Position numbers and translations under genes: made by a program. Source: Acidobacteriota bacterium (lineage in GTDB: Bacteria > Acidobacteriota > Thermoanaerobaculia > Multivoradales > Multivoraceae). Taken from it: a stretch of DNA of 64,000 nucleotides. Positions 35,784 to 43,672 of this stretch are shown one piece after another. Location: NCBI GenBank assembly GCA_029263415.1, contig JAJCXN010000056.1, forward strand, positions 62,001 to 126,000. Reading direction: 5' to 3'. Positions within the stretch are counted from its first letter, which is position 1, and the number at the start of each line of letters is the position of its first letter. The notes under the pieces were generated by a model. It saw only the letters and a list, made by a program, of their open reading frames with translations. It was not told the origin of the DNA and made no database searches.

Positions 35784-37060
35784 ACCGGTTGAGATCTAGA
35801 AAGTTCCGCTGCGCGCTCTGGTGCTTGCTTCTCCTATCGCCGACGGTTGCAATCGGTCAAACGCCGACGGCGACTACCCCCCAAGCGGTTGAGAGCGAGT
35901 CGCCAGTTCAATTGCCAGTTCAATTGCCAGATCAATTGCCAGATCAACTGCCCGATCAACTGGGCGCCCGACTCAGCCTCAGGCTCAACACCTTCGTCGA
36001 ACGGACCGGCATCCCTGCGGCAGGCGCTGCATTGATCTCGGCGACCGGCACCCGTGAAATCGCGGTTGCTGGCTACCGCACCATCCAACGCAAGCACTTG
36101 GTGACTCGAAACGATCTGTGGCACATCGGCTCGATTAGCAAGTCCTTCACCTCAACCTTGATCGCTCGGCTGATCACCCAAGGCACTGCGCTCAAGCAAC
36201 CGAGTGAAGGCAACCTCGACTGGCAAACCAAGCTCTCCCAGATCTTCCCGGAGAGCATCGACACACCGTTTGCGGGAGTCACCGTCGAACAGCTGCTTGC
36301 GCATCGCAGCGGCTTTGAGCCGAACGCTGAACCACGCTTCATCGCGCTGCGGGCCAGCAAACTCCCGATCATTGAACAGCGTAACCTGGTCATCGCGTCG
36401 GTCCTGAGCACGGCTCCGAGCTCCGAACCGGGTACTGAAATGCTCTACTCCAACAACGGCTACCTGCTCGCTGGAGCGATCGCAGAGCGCCTACTCGGCA
36501 GGCCCTGGGAAGAGGTTCTCGCAGACCAGGTTATGCGCCCCTTGGGCCTTGCGACCTTCGGCTTTGGTGCCCCCGATCCCGGAACGGAGGGCCTTCAGCC
36601 CCAAGGGCACTTCGGCCGGAGCAACGATCGCCTGAGTCCGGTCAAAGGCCTGGTCGCGGACAACCCCGCCTACATGGGTCCTGCAGCCACCCTCCACCTA
36701 TCGCTAGCTGACCTCGCGACCTATGCGCATGCGCACCTCCTCGGCGAGATCGGCGTTGCCAGCTCCGGGTCGTGGCCCGAACCGTTGCTGCCCCGAAGCG
36801 TCTTCCAACGCCTACATGCCAGCCGATCAAGCCAGACTTATGCACTCGGATGGGACAACCTCAAATCGCCGGCTGGTCCCGGTCAAAGCGCGACGGAAAG
36901 AGTCATTTGGCACAACGGGTCCAACACCATGTGGTACGCCTTTGTTGGGCTTTTTCCAGAATCAGAGGCGGCCGTGATCGTGACCATCAATGCCGGGCTG
37001 CACAATGCTTCCGAAGTCGATAGGTTTGCGCTGCAACTGCACCATGAGTTCTCTCACTGA
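35780..37060 (+). CDS. Exported class C beta-lactamase-fold serine hydrolase
   Basis: This is a secreted penicillin-binding-fold esterase or DD-peptidase, not necessarily a resistance enzyme. The signal peptide core is ALWCLLLLSPTVAIG. The catalytic SxxK is SISK, the second motif YSNNGY and the third HNGS. Residues 42-61 are a perfect five-fold PxQL tetrapeptide repeat just after the signal, encoded by a 12-nt tandem array. The start is TTG, preceded by GGAGG with suitable spacing and overlapping the Nudix stop as TTGA, so the pair is translationally coupled. It has 426 residues, close to EstB/AmpC-type length. Confidence 0.92.
   Translation: MNRLRSRKFRCALWCLLLLSPTVAIGQTPTATTPQAVESESPVQLPVQLPDQLPDQLPDQLGARLSLRLNTFVERTGIPAAGAALISATGTREIAVAGYRTIQRKHLVTRNDLWHIGSISKSFTSTLIARLITQGTALKQPSEGNLDWQTKLSQIFPESIDTPFAGVTVEQLLAHRSGFEPNAEPRFIALRASKLPIIEQRNLVIASVLSTAPSSEPGTEMLYSNNGYLLAGAIAERLLGRPWEEVLADQVMRPLGLATFGFGAPDPGTEGLQPQGHFGRSNDRLSPVKGLVADNPAYMGPAATLHLSLADLATYAHAHLLGEIGVASSGSWPEPLLPRSVFQRLHASRSSQTYALGWDNLKSPAGPGQSATERVIWHNGSNTMWYAFVGLFPESEAAVIVTINAGLHNASEVDRFALQLHHEFSH
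35903..35962 (+). repeat. In-frame 12-nt tandem repeat (five copies) coding PxQL
   Basis: CCAGTTCAATTG occurs twice, then CCAGATCAATTG, CCAGATCAACTG and CCCGATCAACTG. The gradient of changes from copy 1 to copy 5 shows stepwise duplication and drift. It codes PVQL-PVQL-PDQL-PDQL-PDQL in the linker after the signal peptide of the serine hydrolase. Confidence 0.95.
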
Positions 37061-37108
37061 CTCACCCGCAGTCCGAAGGCGGCTGTAAGTCTGTACTCGC
37101 TATTCCAG

Positions 37109-37136
37109 AATCGGGTGAATTCAACAATCACCGATT
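37109..37136. promoter_or_regulatory. Inverted repeat upstream of folD
   Basis: AATCGGGTGA and TCACCGATT form a 9-bp stem with one bulged G around a nine-base loop, ending 37 bases before the folD start. No T-tract follows. It could be an operator, a leader hairpin or a weak terminator of the serine hydrolase gene. Confidence 0.35.
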
Positions 37137-37173
37137 GCACCTCTCAGAATCTCACCTGTAGAAGGAACCCTCT

Positions 37174-38034
37174 GTGACCGCTCAATTTCTTGCTGGCCAG
37201 CCGGTGGCCGAAGCCGTACTCGACGACCTCTCTGCTCGAGTCAAGGCTCTGCGTGACCGCGGAGTCGTGCCCGGTCTGGGTACCATTCTGGTGGGCGACG
37301 ACGCCGCCAGCGCCGGCTACGTGCGCAAGAAGCACGAGACCTGTGAGGCCGTTGGAATTCGCTCGTTTCACGAACAGGTTGCCGGCAACGCGACCCAGGC
37401 CGACCTGCTCGCCGCCGTCAGTCGACTCAATGATGACTCTGCAGTGCACGGCTTCTTGATCCAGCATCCTGTGCCCGGGCACTTCGACTTCAACGCGGCG
37501 CTCCTGCACATGGATCCAACCAAAGATGCAGACGGACTGCATCCAGTCAACCTAGGGCGGCTCGTTTTGCAAGAGGACGGTCCGGTTCCCTGCACACCCG
37601 CTGGGATTCAGGCAATGCTTGCGCACTACGAGATCGAGACCCAAGGCAAGCACCTTGTAGTCATCGGCCGCGGACCGACACTGGGGCGACCGCTCTCGCT
37701 GCTGATGACCACCAAACACCCCCACGCCAATTGTGCAGTGACCGTGGTTCACACTGGAGTGAGCGATCTCGTCGCGCACGCAAGGCAGGCCGATATCGTG
37801 GTTGCCGCGGTCGGCGTACCGGGTTTTGTCACCAAAGACATGATCAAGCCTGGAGCTGTGGTGGTCAGCGGCGGCATCAGTTGGAAGGGCAAGAAGCTGC
37901 TCGCCGACGTCGACGAATCGGTTGGTGAGATCGCCAGCTGGATCACTCCGCGACTCGGCGGTGTCGGACCAACCACGGTGGCCATGTTGCTGCGCAACAC
38001 AGTGACTCTCGCCGAAGCTCACTCCGCACCGTAA
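37174..38034 (+). CDS. folD: Methylenetetrahydrofolate dehydrogenase / methenyltetrahydrofolate cyclohydrolase
   Basis: FolD converts 5,10-methylene-THF to 10-formyl-THF in two steps, using NADP+. The catalytic segment SAGYVRKKHETCEAVGI contains the Lys and Cys of the family. Other landmarks are GFLIQHPVPGH, PTKDADGLHPVN, PCTPAGIQAML and the Rossmann part GRGPTLGRPLSLL. Small departures are DADG for the usual DVDG and PHANCAVTVVHTG for the common NATVTxxHS stretch; the latter resembles actinobacterial versions. The start is GTG with AAGGA eight bases upstream. The 3' end is duplicated in the spacer beyond it. Confidence 0.95.
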   Translation: MTAQFLAGQPVAEAVLDDLSARVKALRDRGVVPGLGTILVGDDAASAGYVRKKHETCEAVGIRSFHEQVAGNATQADLLAAVSRLNDDSAVHGFLIQHPVPGHFDFNAALLHMDPTKDADGLHPVNLGRLVLQEDGPVPCTPAGIQAMLAHYEIETQGKHLVVIGRGPTLGRPLSLLMTTKHPHANCAVTVVHTGVSDLVAHARQADIVVAAVGVPGFVTKDMIKPGAVVVSGGISWKGKKLLADVDESVGEIASWITPRLGGVGPTTVAMLLRNTVTLAEAHSAP

Positions 38035-38097
38035 GCGAACCTGGCCGAAGCTCACTCCGCAGCGTAGCGAGCCTGGCCGAAGCTCCGCTGTAGCCTG
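38011..38097. repeat. 32-33-nt duplications of the folD 3' end
   Basis: The unit GCCGAAGCTCACTCCGCA plus about 15 bases begins inside folD at 38011, is repeated at 38044 and restarts in part at 38076. Copies differ by a few bases and one indel. The first copy encodes the AEAHSAP end of FolD and its stop codon; the others are untranslated. Confidence 0.9.
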
Positions 38098-38149
38098 CTC
38101 GCGAGACCGAGCGTTCGCGGCCAATCGTACCTAGGCGCGCCTTCAGACG

Positions 38150-38215
38150 CGCTGTCAAGGTGCGAGGTCAAGATGCGCGAGCAAGGCCCGCAGTCAAGAC
38201 GCGCGGTCGAGGCCA
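38150..38215. repeat. Degenerate 14-nt repeats between folD and the ankyrin gene
   Basis: Relatives of GTCAAGATGCGCGA recur (GTCAAGGTGCGAG, GTCAAGATGCGCGA, GTCAAGACGCGCG, GTCGAGG). The last copies overlap the C-terminal codons of the ankyrin gene on the opposite strand. Confidence 0.7.
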
Positions 38216-39720
38216 GCGGCCAAGATCTCGTCCATCCCATCGACCCCGGTAGGCAGCCAGGTCGCATCGACCGGTGCTCCTGCATCGACCAACGCACGCG
38301 CAGTGCGCAGGTGATCTGAGCCCGGCGAAACAAACGCCTTCGCTCCATGGATGCAGGCACTCAGCGGGGTGCCGCCAAACCGATTGCGCCGCGAGAGCGG
38401 TGGGTCGGAGTCGCGCTCCAAAAGAAGCTCGACTACCTCAGCCCAGCCTCGAAAGCTGGCGCGATCGATCGCCGTCGAATCCTCGGGGCCGGGTACGTGC
38501 GGGTCAAGACCCAGGTCGAGAAACCGACGAACGGTACCCAATCTTCCGTTCCATGCAGCGATCGGCAGCAGCTCACGATCCTCATCTGCGAGTCCTGCAA
38601 CGATGCCCATGACGTCGCAACTGAGATCGAGTCGCTCGAGCACATCATCGTCCTCGCACCAACACCCAGTCAACAAACGTGTGACTTCGTCGCTGTTCTT
38701 CATCAAGACGCGGTATGCCTCGTGGTGCCCCCGCTGCTTCGCGATGTCGTGCGGTGTTGCGTCGAAACCCAGAGTCCATTGAAGAATCGTTCCACCCCAA
38801 TCATCCGACACTGCCACATAAGGATCACGCCCGATACGACGGGTAGCCGCGGCAGGGTCTTCCTTGAGCGCACGAGCAACAAGGTGCACATCACCGAGCG
38901 CCGCAGCAAGAAACACGTTGCACGAGGCGCCGCGAGCGATCAAAAACCGAGGCACTTCGGTCCCAGCAACTATCAAGTGCTCGGCAGCAGTCGAGCCATG
39001 GTCAATGCAACGGGCGTCGATCTCGGCACCTCGTTCCAGCAACAAGGCCGCTGTCTCCACAGTCCTCGCGTAGTGCAACGCACGCTTGCCGTCACCAAAG
39101 GGACGATGCACCAGATCCGGATCTGACGCGAGCATCGCCTCGATCTTTGAAGTCCAACCCAACCCGGCCGCTACCCCAAGATCGACCTGCGCGCCATGGT
39201 CCATGAGCCACCGAGCCTGTGCCTCGTCCACGTCATCGAGCACACCGAAACCGCCCGCCCACCAATCACTACGTGCATTGATGTCCGCTCCAGCTTCAAG
39301 CAGCACTTCAAGTATCGCCCGGTGATTCTTCTGTTGCACAACAGCTGGGCAATCGAAGTGAAAGAGTGGCGCGTCGATATGGGGCCGCACTAGGTCTAGC
39401 TGGCGCGCGAATAGCTCACTGAGACCTTTGGCATCGCCAGCGAAGACCAGCTCAACGAAGCGCTTGATCGGCTCAGATACCGAGGTCAAGACGCGAGCTT
39501 CAAGCGCTCCCCAACTCAGGGCCTGGTTCTCTCGGGCGATGATCAGGCGGGCCGCCTGGAGCGACCACTGACCTTCGCTTGTTCGCTCTTGCGCAGTAGG
39601 GCTTCTCTTCGGGAAGCTCTCCACGAATCGTAGCGCCGCACTCGGCGCACCGAGAGCTGCGCTCGCCCGAAGCGTCTCGGCGTCCCTCAGGTAGTCCGCG
39701 AGATCGCCTTCGGTTCTCAC
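38194..39720 (-). CDS. Ankyrin repeat protein
   Basis: This 508-residue protein has no signal peptide. Ankyrin repeats are seen from about residue 130 on, for example EVLLEAGADINARS, LLLERGAEIDARC and ELLLERDSDPPLSRR, with less regular units between. The repeats form a protein-binding solenoid. The N-terminal 110 residues are helical without a known domain. It starts at GTG six bases after the stop of the TerB-like gene, so both are likely on one transcript. The partner is unknown. Confidence 0.88.
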   Translation of the reverse strand: MRTEGDLADYLRDAETLRASAALGAPSAALRFVESFPKRSPTAQERTSEGQWSLQAARLIIARENQALSWGALEARVLTSVSEPIKRFVELVFAGDAKGLSELFARQLDLVRPHIDAPLFHFDCPAVVQQKNHRAILEVLLEAGADINARSDWWAGGFGVLDDVDEAQARWLMDHGAQVDLGVAAGLGWTSKIEAMLASDPDLVHRPFGDGKRALHYARTVETAALLLERGAEIDARCIDHGSTAAEHLIVAGTEVPRFLIARGASCNVFLAAALGDVHLVARALKEDPAAATRRIGRDPYVAVSDDWGGTILQWTLGFDATPHDIAKQRGHHEAYRVLMKNSDEVTRLLTGCWCEDDDVLERLDLSCDVMGIVAGLADEDRELLPIAAWNGRLGTVRRFLDLGLDPHVPGPEDSTAIDRASFRGWAEVVELLLERDSDPPLSRRNRFGGTPLSACIHGAKAFVSPGSDHLRTARALVDAGAPVDATWLPTGVDGMDEILAAGLDRAS

Positions 39721-39726
39721 GGTCGG

Positions 39727-40458
39727 CTAGCTCTGTGGAAAGAGATCGCCAGCAAGCTCCTTCAGCAGAGCCAGCCGCCTTGACTCATCAACGCCTAGCA
39801 ATTCAGCCAAGTCCGCAAGCCACTGGAGCTCCTTGGCCTTGAGCTCACCGTCAGCGCGTAGCACCAAAACCGCAAACTCGAGCAGCGTCTCGGGATCCTC
39901 GCCCTCCGGCAACATCCCGGCCAGCTCTGCTGCTGCCGCTGGGATCACCAGGTCACGACGAATCTGAGACTGCTGTTGATCCGTCAATCCTGAGTCCGAA
40001 AGGTGCTCCTGAATCGCTGCTTTCTCCCTAGGATCTAGCATGCCGTCCGAAAGAGCGGCGGCTACCATAGTGCGCACAATCGCGTACAACAGTTCTTGGG
40101 ACTGGGCTTTGTCTTCTTTAGGTAGCGGCGGCACTTCGCTTGTTGCCGGAGCCATCGGCACTGGCACAGGAGGCAGCCCTGGCAGCCCTGCTGCACCGGC
40201 CGTGGGTAGCGGTGGCAAATGACTTGCCGCGGGCACTCCACCACTTGCAGTCGGGCTGCTGACGCTGCCGACACCGGCCGAGCGCAGAAAGGAGCCAGTA
40301 CCGGCACCCTGAGACTTTTGTGAGAGCATCCCGCCGGCCAATGCCGCGCCACCCATCATCAATAGTCGTTTCGACCCGATTCGTCTGATCAGTCGGGTTG
40401 CGTTGAACCCTGTCTCGCGCCGGACCAACTCACCAACCATCGAATCAAGAAAGCCCAT
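39727..40458 (-). CDS. TerB-like / DUF533 family protein
   Basis: The ATG at 40458 (MGFLDSMVGELV) follows GGAGGA at a suitable distance; the longer track frame is not supported. The 243-residue protein has an N-terminal hydrophobic patch RLLMMGGAALAGGML, a long Ala/Pro/Gly-rich linker, and a helical C-terminal domain with MVAAALSDGMLDPREKAAI. That Asp/Glu-bearing pattern matches TerB-like and YebE (DUF533) domains. Role unknown; the family is often envelope-associated and sometimes metal-binding. It leads a two-gene unit with the ankyrin protein. Confidence 0.82.
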   Translation of the reverse strand: MGFLDSMVGELVRRETGFNATRLIRRIGSKRLLMMGGAALAGGMLSQKSQGAGTGSFLRSAGVGSVSSPTASGGVPAASHLPPLPTAGAAGLPGLPPVPVPMAPATSEVPPLPKEDKAQSQELLYAIVRTMVAAALSDGMLDPREKAAIQEHLSDSGLTDQQQSQIRRDLVIPAAAAELAGMLPEGEDPETLLEFAVLVLRADGELKAKELQWLADLAELLGVDESRRLALLKELAGDLFPQS

Positions 40459-40653
40459 GACCCCAATTTCCTCCACTAAATGAACGATTCTGGAACGAGT
40501 GCAACCCCGGTTCACCGGTGATGAGGCAACCCGCAGTCGCCTTGCCAGTATATGGGGGGTGCCCTCCACCGTGCCTCAATAGCGCTTACGCGAACCAGCC
40601 CCCATCGATTCCACTCTCCTCCCTTGGCAGCGCAAACTAGTGACGCAAAGGTC

Positions 40654-42984
40654 CTAGCAGCGCCACTGTCCTTCGCCTTCCAACAGATCGGCCTGCGAGT
40701 CTGGACCCACCTCTTCGATCGGCTTGGCCGAGTAGTTGCCCTCGCCGTCCATCACGCGCAAGTTGGCACGGTCTGCCAGATGCCGGAACAGAACGTCATC
40801 GCGAAGGCCTACAAGCAGCTGCTCATCTCTGACAGGGAACAGCACCTCGACCCTTCGATTTAGATTCCTAGGCATGAGATCAGCACTTCCCAGCCACAGT
40901 TCCTGATCACCACCATTACGGAAGTAGTACATCCTGGTGTGCTCCAAGAATCGGCCGACGATCGTGGTCACCCGAATTGTCTCACTCAGTGCAGCCACAC
41001 CCGGCCGCAAGCAGCAGATCCCTCTGACCTGGAGATCGATCTCGACTCCTGCCGAAGATGCGGCGTACAACGCCTCGATGCACTCTTGATCCACCAGCGA
41101 ATTCATCTTGAAGGCTAAGTATCCAGTGCCGGTCTGCCGATGGCTCTCGACCTCGCGCTCGATCCGTTTCACTATCTGCTCTCGAAGATCTCCAGGAGCT
41201 ACCAACAGGTGGCCATAGTCGCTCCTGCGTGAGTACCCAGTGAGGGCATTGAATAGGTTGCCGACGTCTCGACCGATTTCAGCGTTGCTGGTGAAGTATC
41301 CAATGTCGCTGTAGACCCTCGCATTCACCGGATTGTAGTTACCGGTGAACAGGTGCACGTAGGTTCTAACCCCGCTCTCCTCCCGGCGCACCACCAACGA
41401 CATCTTCGCGTGGGTCTTGAGCCCAACCAACCCGTAGGTCACATGGACTCCCGCTTTCTCCAAGGCGCGAGCCCAGACAATGTTGTTCTCTTCGTCAAAC
41501 CGCGCCTTTAGCTCGACCAAGGCGGACACTTGCTTGCCGTTCTCCCGCGCCTCCATCAATGCCTGAACGATCGGCGAGTTGCTACCCACGCGATAGAGCG
41601 TCTGCTTGATCGCAACTACCTTCGGATCAGTAGCAGCTGAACGCAGAAAATCGACCACCGGACTGAAGCTGTCGTAGGGGTGATAGAGGGCAAAGTCCTT
41701 GTTGGAGATCTGCTCGAACAAGCCGTCCTCAGTCAGGTCTTTTCGCGAGTGCGGCTGAAAGGGCGCAGCCTTCAGCGCCGGCATATCGAGGTCCGCAAGC
41801 TCGGACAGTTTGACGTAGCCTAAGAGACCATCGCTCACATAGACCTGATAAGGCTCCAGCCCGAGGTGCCCTAAGAGCGCATCCCTAAGATCATCCGGCA
41901 TGCCAGCTTCTACCTCAAGCCTTACCAGCGAGCCGAAATGGCGCTGCCCCACCACCTCCGCCATCGCAGTCAGTAGGTCGGAGGCCTCGTCGTCTTCGAT
42001 ATCGAAGTCTGCATCGCGAGTTACACGAAACGCGTGGACGCCCCGAATTTCGAGTCCCGGAAACAGCATGTCCAGATTCGCAGCGACCAACTGCTCAAGC
42101 GGGACGAACCGCTGAGACTCATCGCCGCTGAGCCCATCGTCCGGAGAGTCCTTCTTGCGCGGCACTCGCACGAAGCGGTCGATCGTCGCCGGCACCTTGA
42201 CTCGACCGAAGCGTTCTCCAACCTCCTCGTCGTAGACCAAGACGGCGAGATTGAGGCTGAGGTTCGAGATGTGAGGAAACGGGTGCCCTGGATCAAATGC
42301 CATCGGCGTGAGCACCGGAAAGATCTCGGCCGAGAACAACTCTCGCAGCCGATGCTTCGATCCTTTGCCGAGATCCGAATAGTCCTCGACCTTAACCCCG
42401 GCCTCGCGTAAGGCCGGACGAAGATCGTTGGTCCAACACGTCTCGGCTTCCTTGATCTCGGCCCTGACGTAGCGGCGAATCGCGACCAGCTGCTCGCGCG
42501 GCGTCATGCCGTCCGGCGGCGCCTCAACCACTCCTGCGGCATGCTGGTTGCGCAGACCAGATACCCGGATCATGAAGAACTCGTCTAGGTTGCTGGCATA
42601 GATCGACAAGAATCGCACCCGATCGAGCACCGGACGACTCGAATCTAGCGCTTCCTCGAGAACCCGCGTATTGAACCGCAGCCAAGAGAGTTCACGATTG
42701 ATGAAACGCTCGGCACCAACAGGTGCGGTGGCCTCAACCTTGTCTGCTTCACCCTCACCGGCCACAGTCTCAAGAAGCTCAGTCCCAGCCGGTTCAGTCC
42801 CAGCCAGCCCAGTCCCAGCCAGCTCAGTCCCAGCCAGCTCAGTCCCAGTGACAGCCCCACCATGCGCGACCCCCTCTAGCTGAGCCCCATCAACTTCAGC
42901 GGGCTCGTAGACCTCAGCAGTTGAGGCCCAATCGGGATCTGGCGCGTTCGCGTTTCTCGCAAGGCCGTCGTCGGAGCCGTTCAT
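40654..42984 (-). CDS. ppk1: Polyphosphate kinase 1
   Basis: PPK1 reversibly makes polyphosphate from ATP and is usually peripheral to the membrane. The family start appears as NRELSWLRFN. The phospholipase-D-like core has KQTLYRVGSNSPIV, the autophosphorylated His in LKTHAKMSLV, HLFTGNYNP and a second active His in EHTRMYYF. The ATG at 42984 (MNGSDD) follows AGGA by seven bases and gives 776 residues. The N-terminal extension of about 85 residues before the core is unusual; it holds a GTELA pentapeptide repeat coded by a 15-nt tandem array. It diverges from a SixA-type phosphatase gene. Confidence 0.95.
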   Translation of the reverse strand: MNGSDDGLARNANAPDPDWASTAEVYEPAEVDGAQLEGVAHGGAVTGTELAGTELAGTGLAGTEPAGTELLETVAGEGEADKVEATAPVGAERFINRELSWLRFNTRVLEEALDSSRPVLDRVRFLSIYASNLDEFFMIRVSGLRNQHAAGVVEAPPDGMTPREQLVAIRRYVRAEIKEAETCWTNDLRPALREAGVKVEDYSDLGKGSKHRLRELFSAEIFPVLTPMAFDPGHPFPHISNLSLNLAVLVYDEEVGERFGRVKVPATIDRFVRVPRKKDSPDDGLSGDESQRFVPLEQLVAANLDMLFPGLEIRGVHAFRVTRDADFDIEDDEASDLLTAMAEVVGQRHFGSLVRLEVEAGMPDDLRDALLGHLGLEPYQVYVSDGLLGYVKLSELADLDMPALKAAPFQPHSRKDLTEDGLFEQISNKDFALYHPYDSFSPVVDFLRSAATDPKVVAIKQTLYRVGSNSPIVQALMEARENGKQVSALVELKARFDEENNIVWARALEKAGVHVTYGLVGLKTHAKMSLVVRREESGVRTYVHLFTGNYNPVNARVYSDIGYFTSNAEIGRDVGNLFNALTGYSRRSDYGHLLVAPGDLREQIVKRIEREVESHRQTGTGYLAFKMNSLVDQECIEALYAASSAGVEIDLQVRGICCLRPGVAALSETIRVTTIVGRFLEHTRMYYFRNGGDQELWLGSADLMPRNLNRRVEVLFPVRDEQLLVGLRDDVLFRHLADRANLRVMDGEGNYSAKPIEEVGPDSQADLLEGEGQWRC
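42776..42850 (-). repeat. In-frame 15-nt tandem repeat (five copies) coding GTELA
   Basis: On the + strand the unit AGCTCAGTCCCAGCC occurs five times in a row with one to three changes per copy. It codes GTELA, GTELA, GTGLA, GTEPA and a final GTELL in the N-terminal extension of PPK1, outside the conserved fold. Confidence 0.95.
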
Positions 42985-43142
42985 TGCCGATGTCCTGAAG
43001 TTGGTGTGCTGGAATGCAAAGCATGCGAGATTCGCCCGCTGAGGCAATCGGTAAAGCTACCAGACCGCAGGCAAGTCCTGTATAAAGAACACTTACGCGC
43101 GGCCGACCATTTTTCATCCTTCTCTACGAGGTCCCCTACCCC

Positions 43143-43658
43143 ATGTTCGAACTCATGATCATGCGTCACGCAAAATCTGACTGGGACGCTGGCTCCGCCA
43201 ATGACCATGAGCGGCCACTGTCAAAACGGGGTTCCAGGGCAGCACAGAAGATGGGCGACTTCCTGGCGAAGGCGGGTCGTGTGCCGGACATCGCGTTGTC
43301 GTCAACCGCCATGCGCGCCCACAGCACCGCGCAAACAGTTCTAAGAAGCGCAGCTGCTGCCGGCCATGAGGTTCCAAAGCTCTCCAAGCACTCTGAACTC
43401 TACGGTGCAAGCGTCGACGAATGGCTGTTGTGCGTTAGCAGTGCGCTCTTTCAGCGGGAACCAACACGGGTTCTGGTCGCCGGGCACGAGCCGACCTGTT
43501 CGAGCGTTCTTCGAGTGCTCACCGGGACCAATGCGCGGTTCCCAACAGGCACCGTCGCAACTGTCCGTGTGGAAGACCCGAGGCAACTGGCGGTGCCGGA
43601 ATCGCACCGGGCCCCTTGTTTGCTCGAGGCCCTCGTTATCCCGCGCCTTCTCGACTGA
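43143..43658 (+). CDS. SixA-like histidine phosphatase
   Basis: This small histidine-phosphatase-superfamily protein has 171 residues. The catalytic RHAKSDW near the N-terminus carries the phosphorylated His, with an Arg in LSKRG, and GHEPT supplies the second His. SixA removes phosphate from His of phosphotransfer proteins; related bacterial members act on other phosphates. It diverges from ppk1 across about 160 bases, in which TATAAA at 43081 is a plausible -10 element. Linkage to polyphosphate is only suggested by position. Confidence 0.9.
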   Translation: MFELMIMRHAKSDWDAGSANDHERPLSKRGSRAAQKMGDFLAKAGRVPDIALSSTAMRAHSTAQTVLRSAAAAGHEVPKLSKHSELYGASVDEWLLCVSSALFQREPTRVLVAGHEPTCSSVLRVLTGTNARFPTGTVATVRVEDPRQLAVPESHRAPCLLEALVIPRLLD

Positions 43659-43672
43659 GGCAGCCTGAGCCC

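Noticed and set aside
35780-37060. Antibiotic-resistance beta-lactamase
   Set aside because: The fold is shared by many esterases and DD-peptidases. The motifs alone do not show beta-lactam hydrolysis, and there is no AmpR-type neighbour.
38347-39126. 259-residue + strand ORF
   Set aside because: It is the antisense shadow of the ankyrin gene, with no motif and no ribosome site.
42776-42850. CRISPR-like repeat array
   Set aside because: Units are 15 nt, contiguous, without spacers, and in frame within ppk1.
43081-43086. TATAAA promoter element before the SixA-like gene
   Set aside because: A good -10 string but no matching -35 element, so not listed as a feature of its own.
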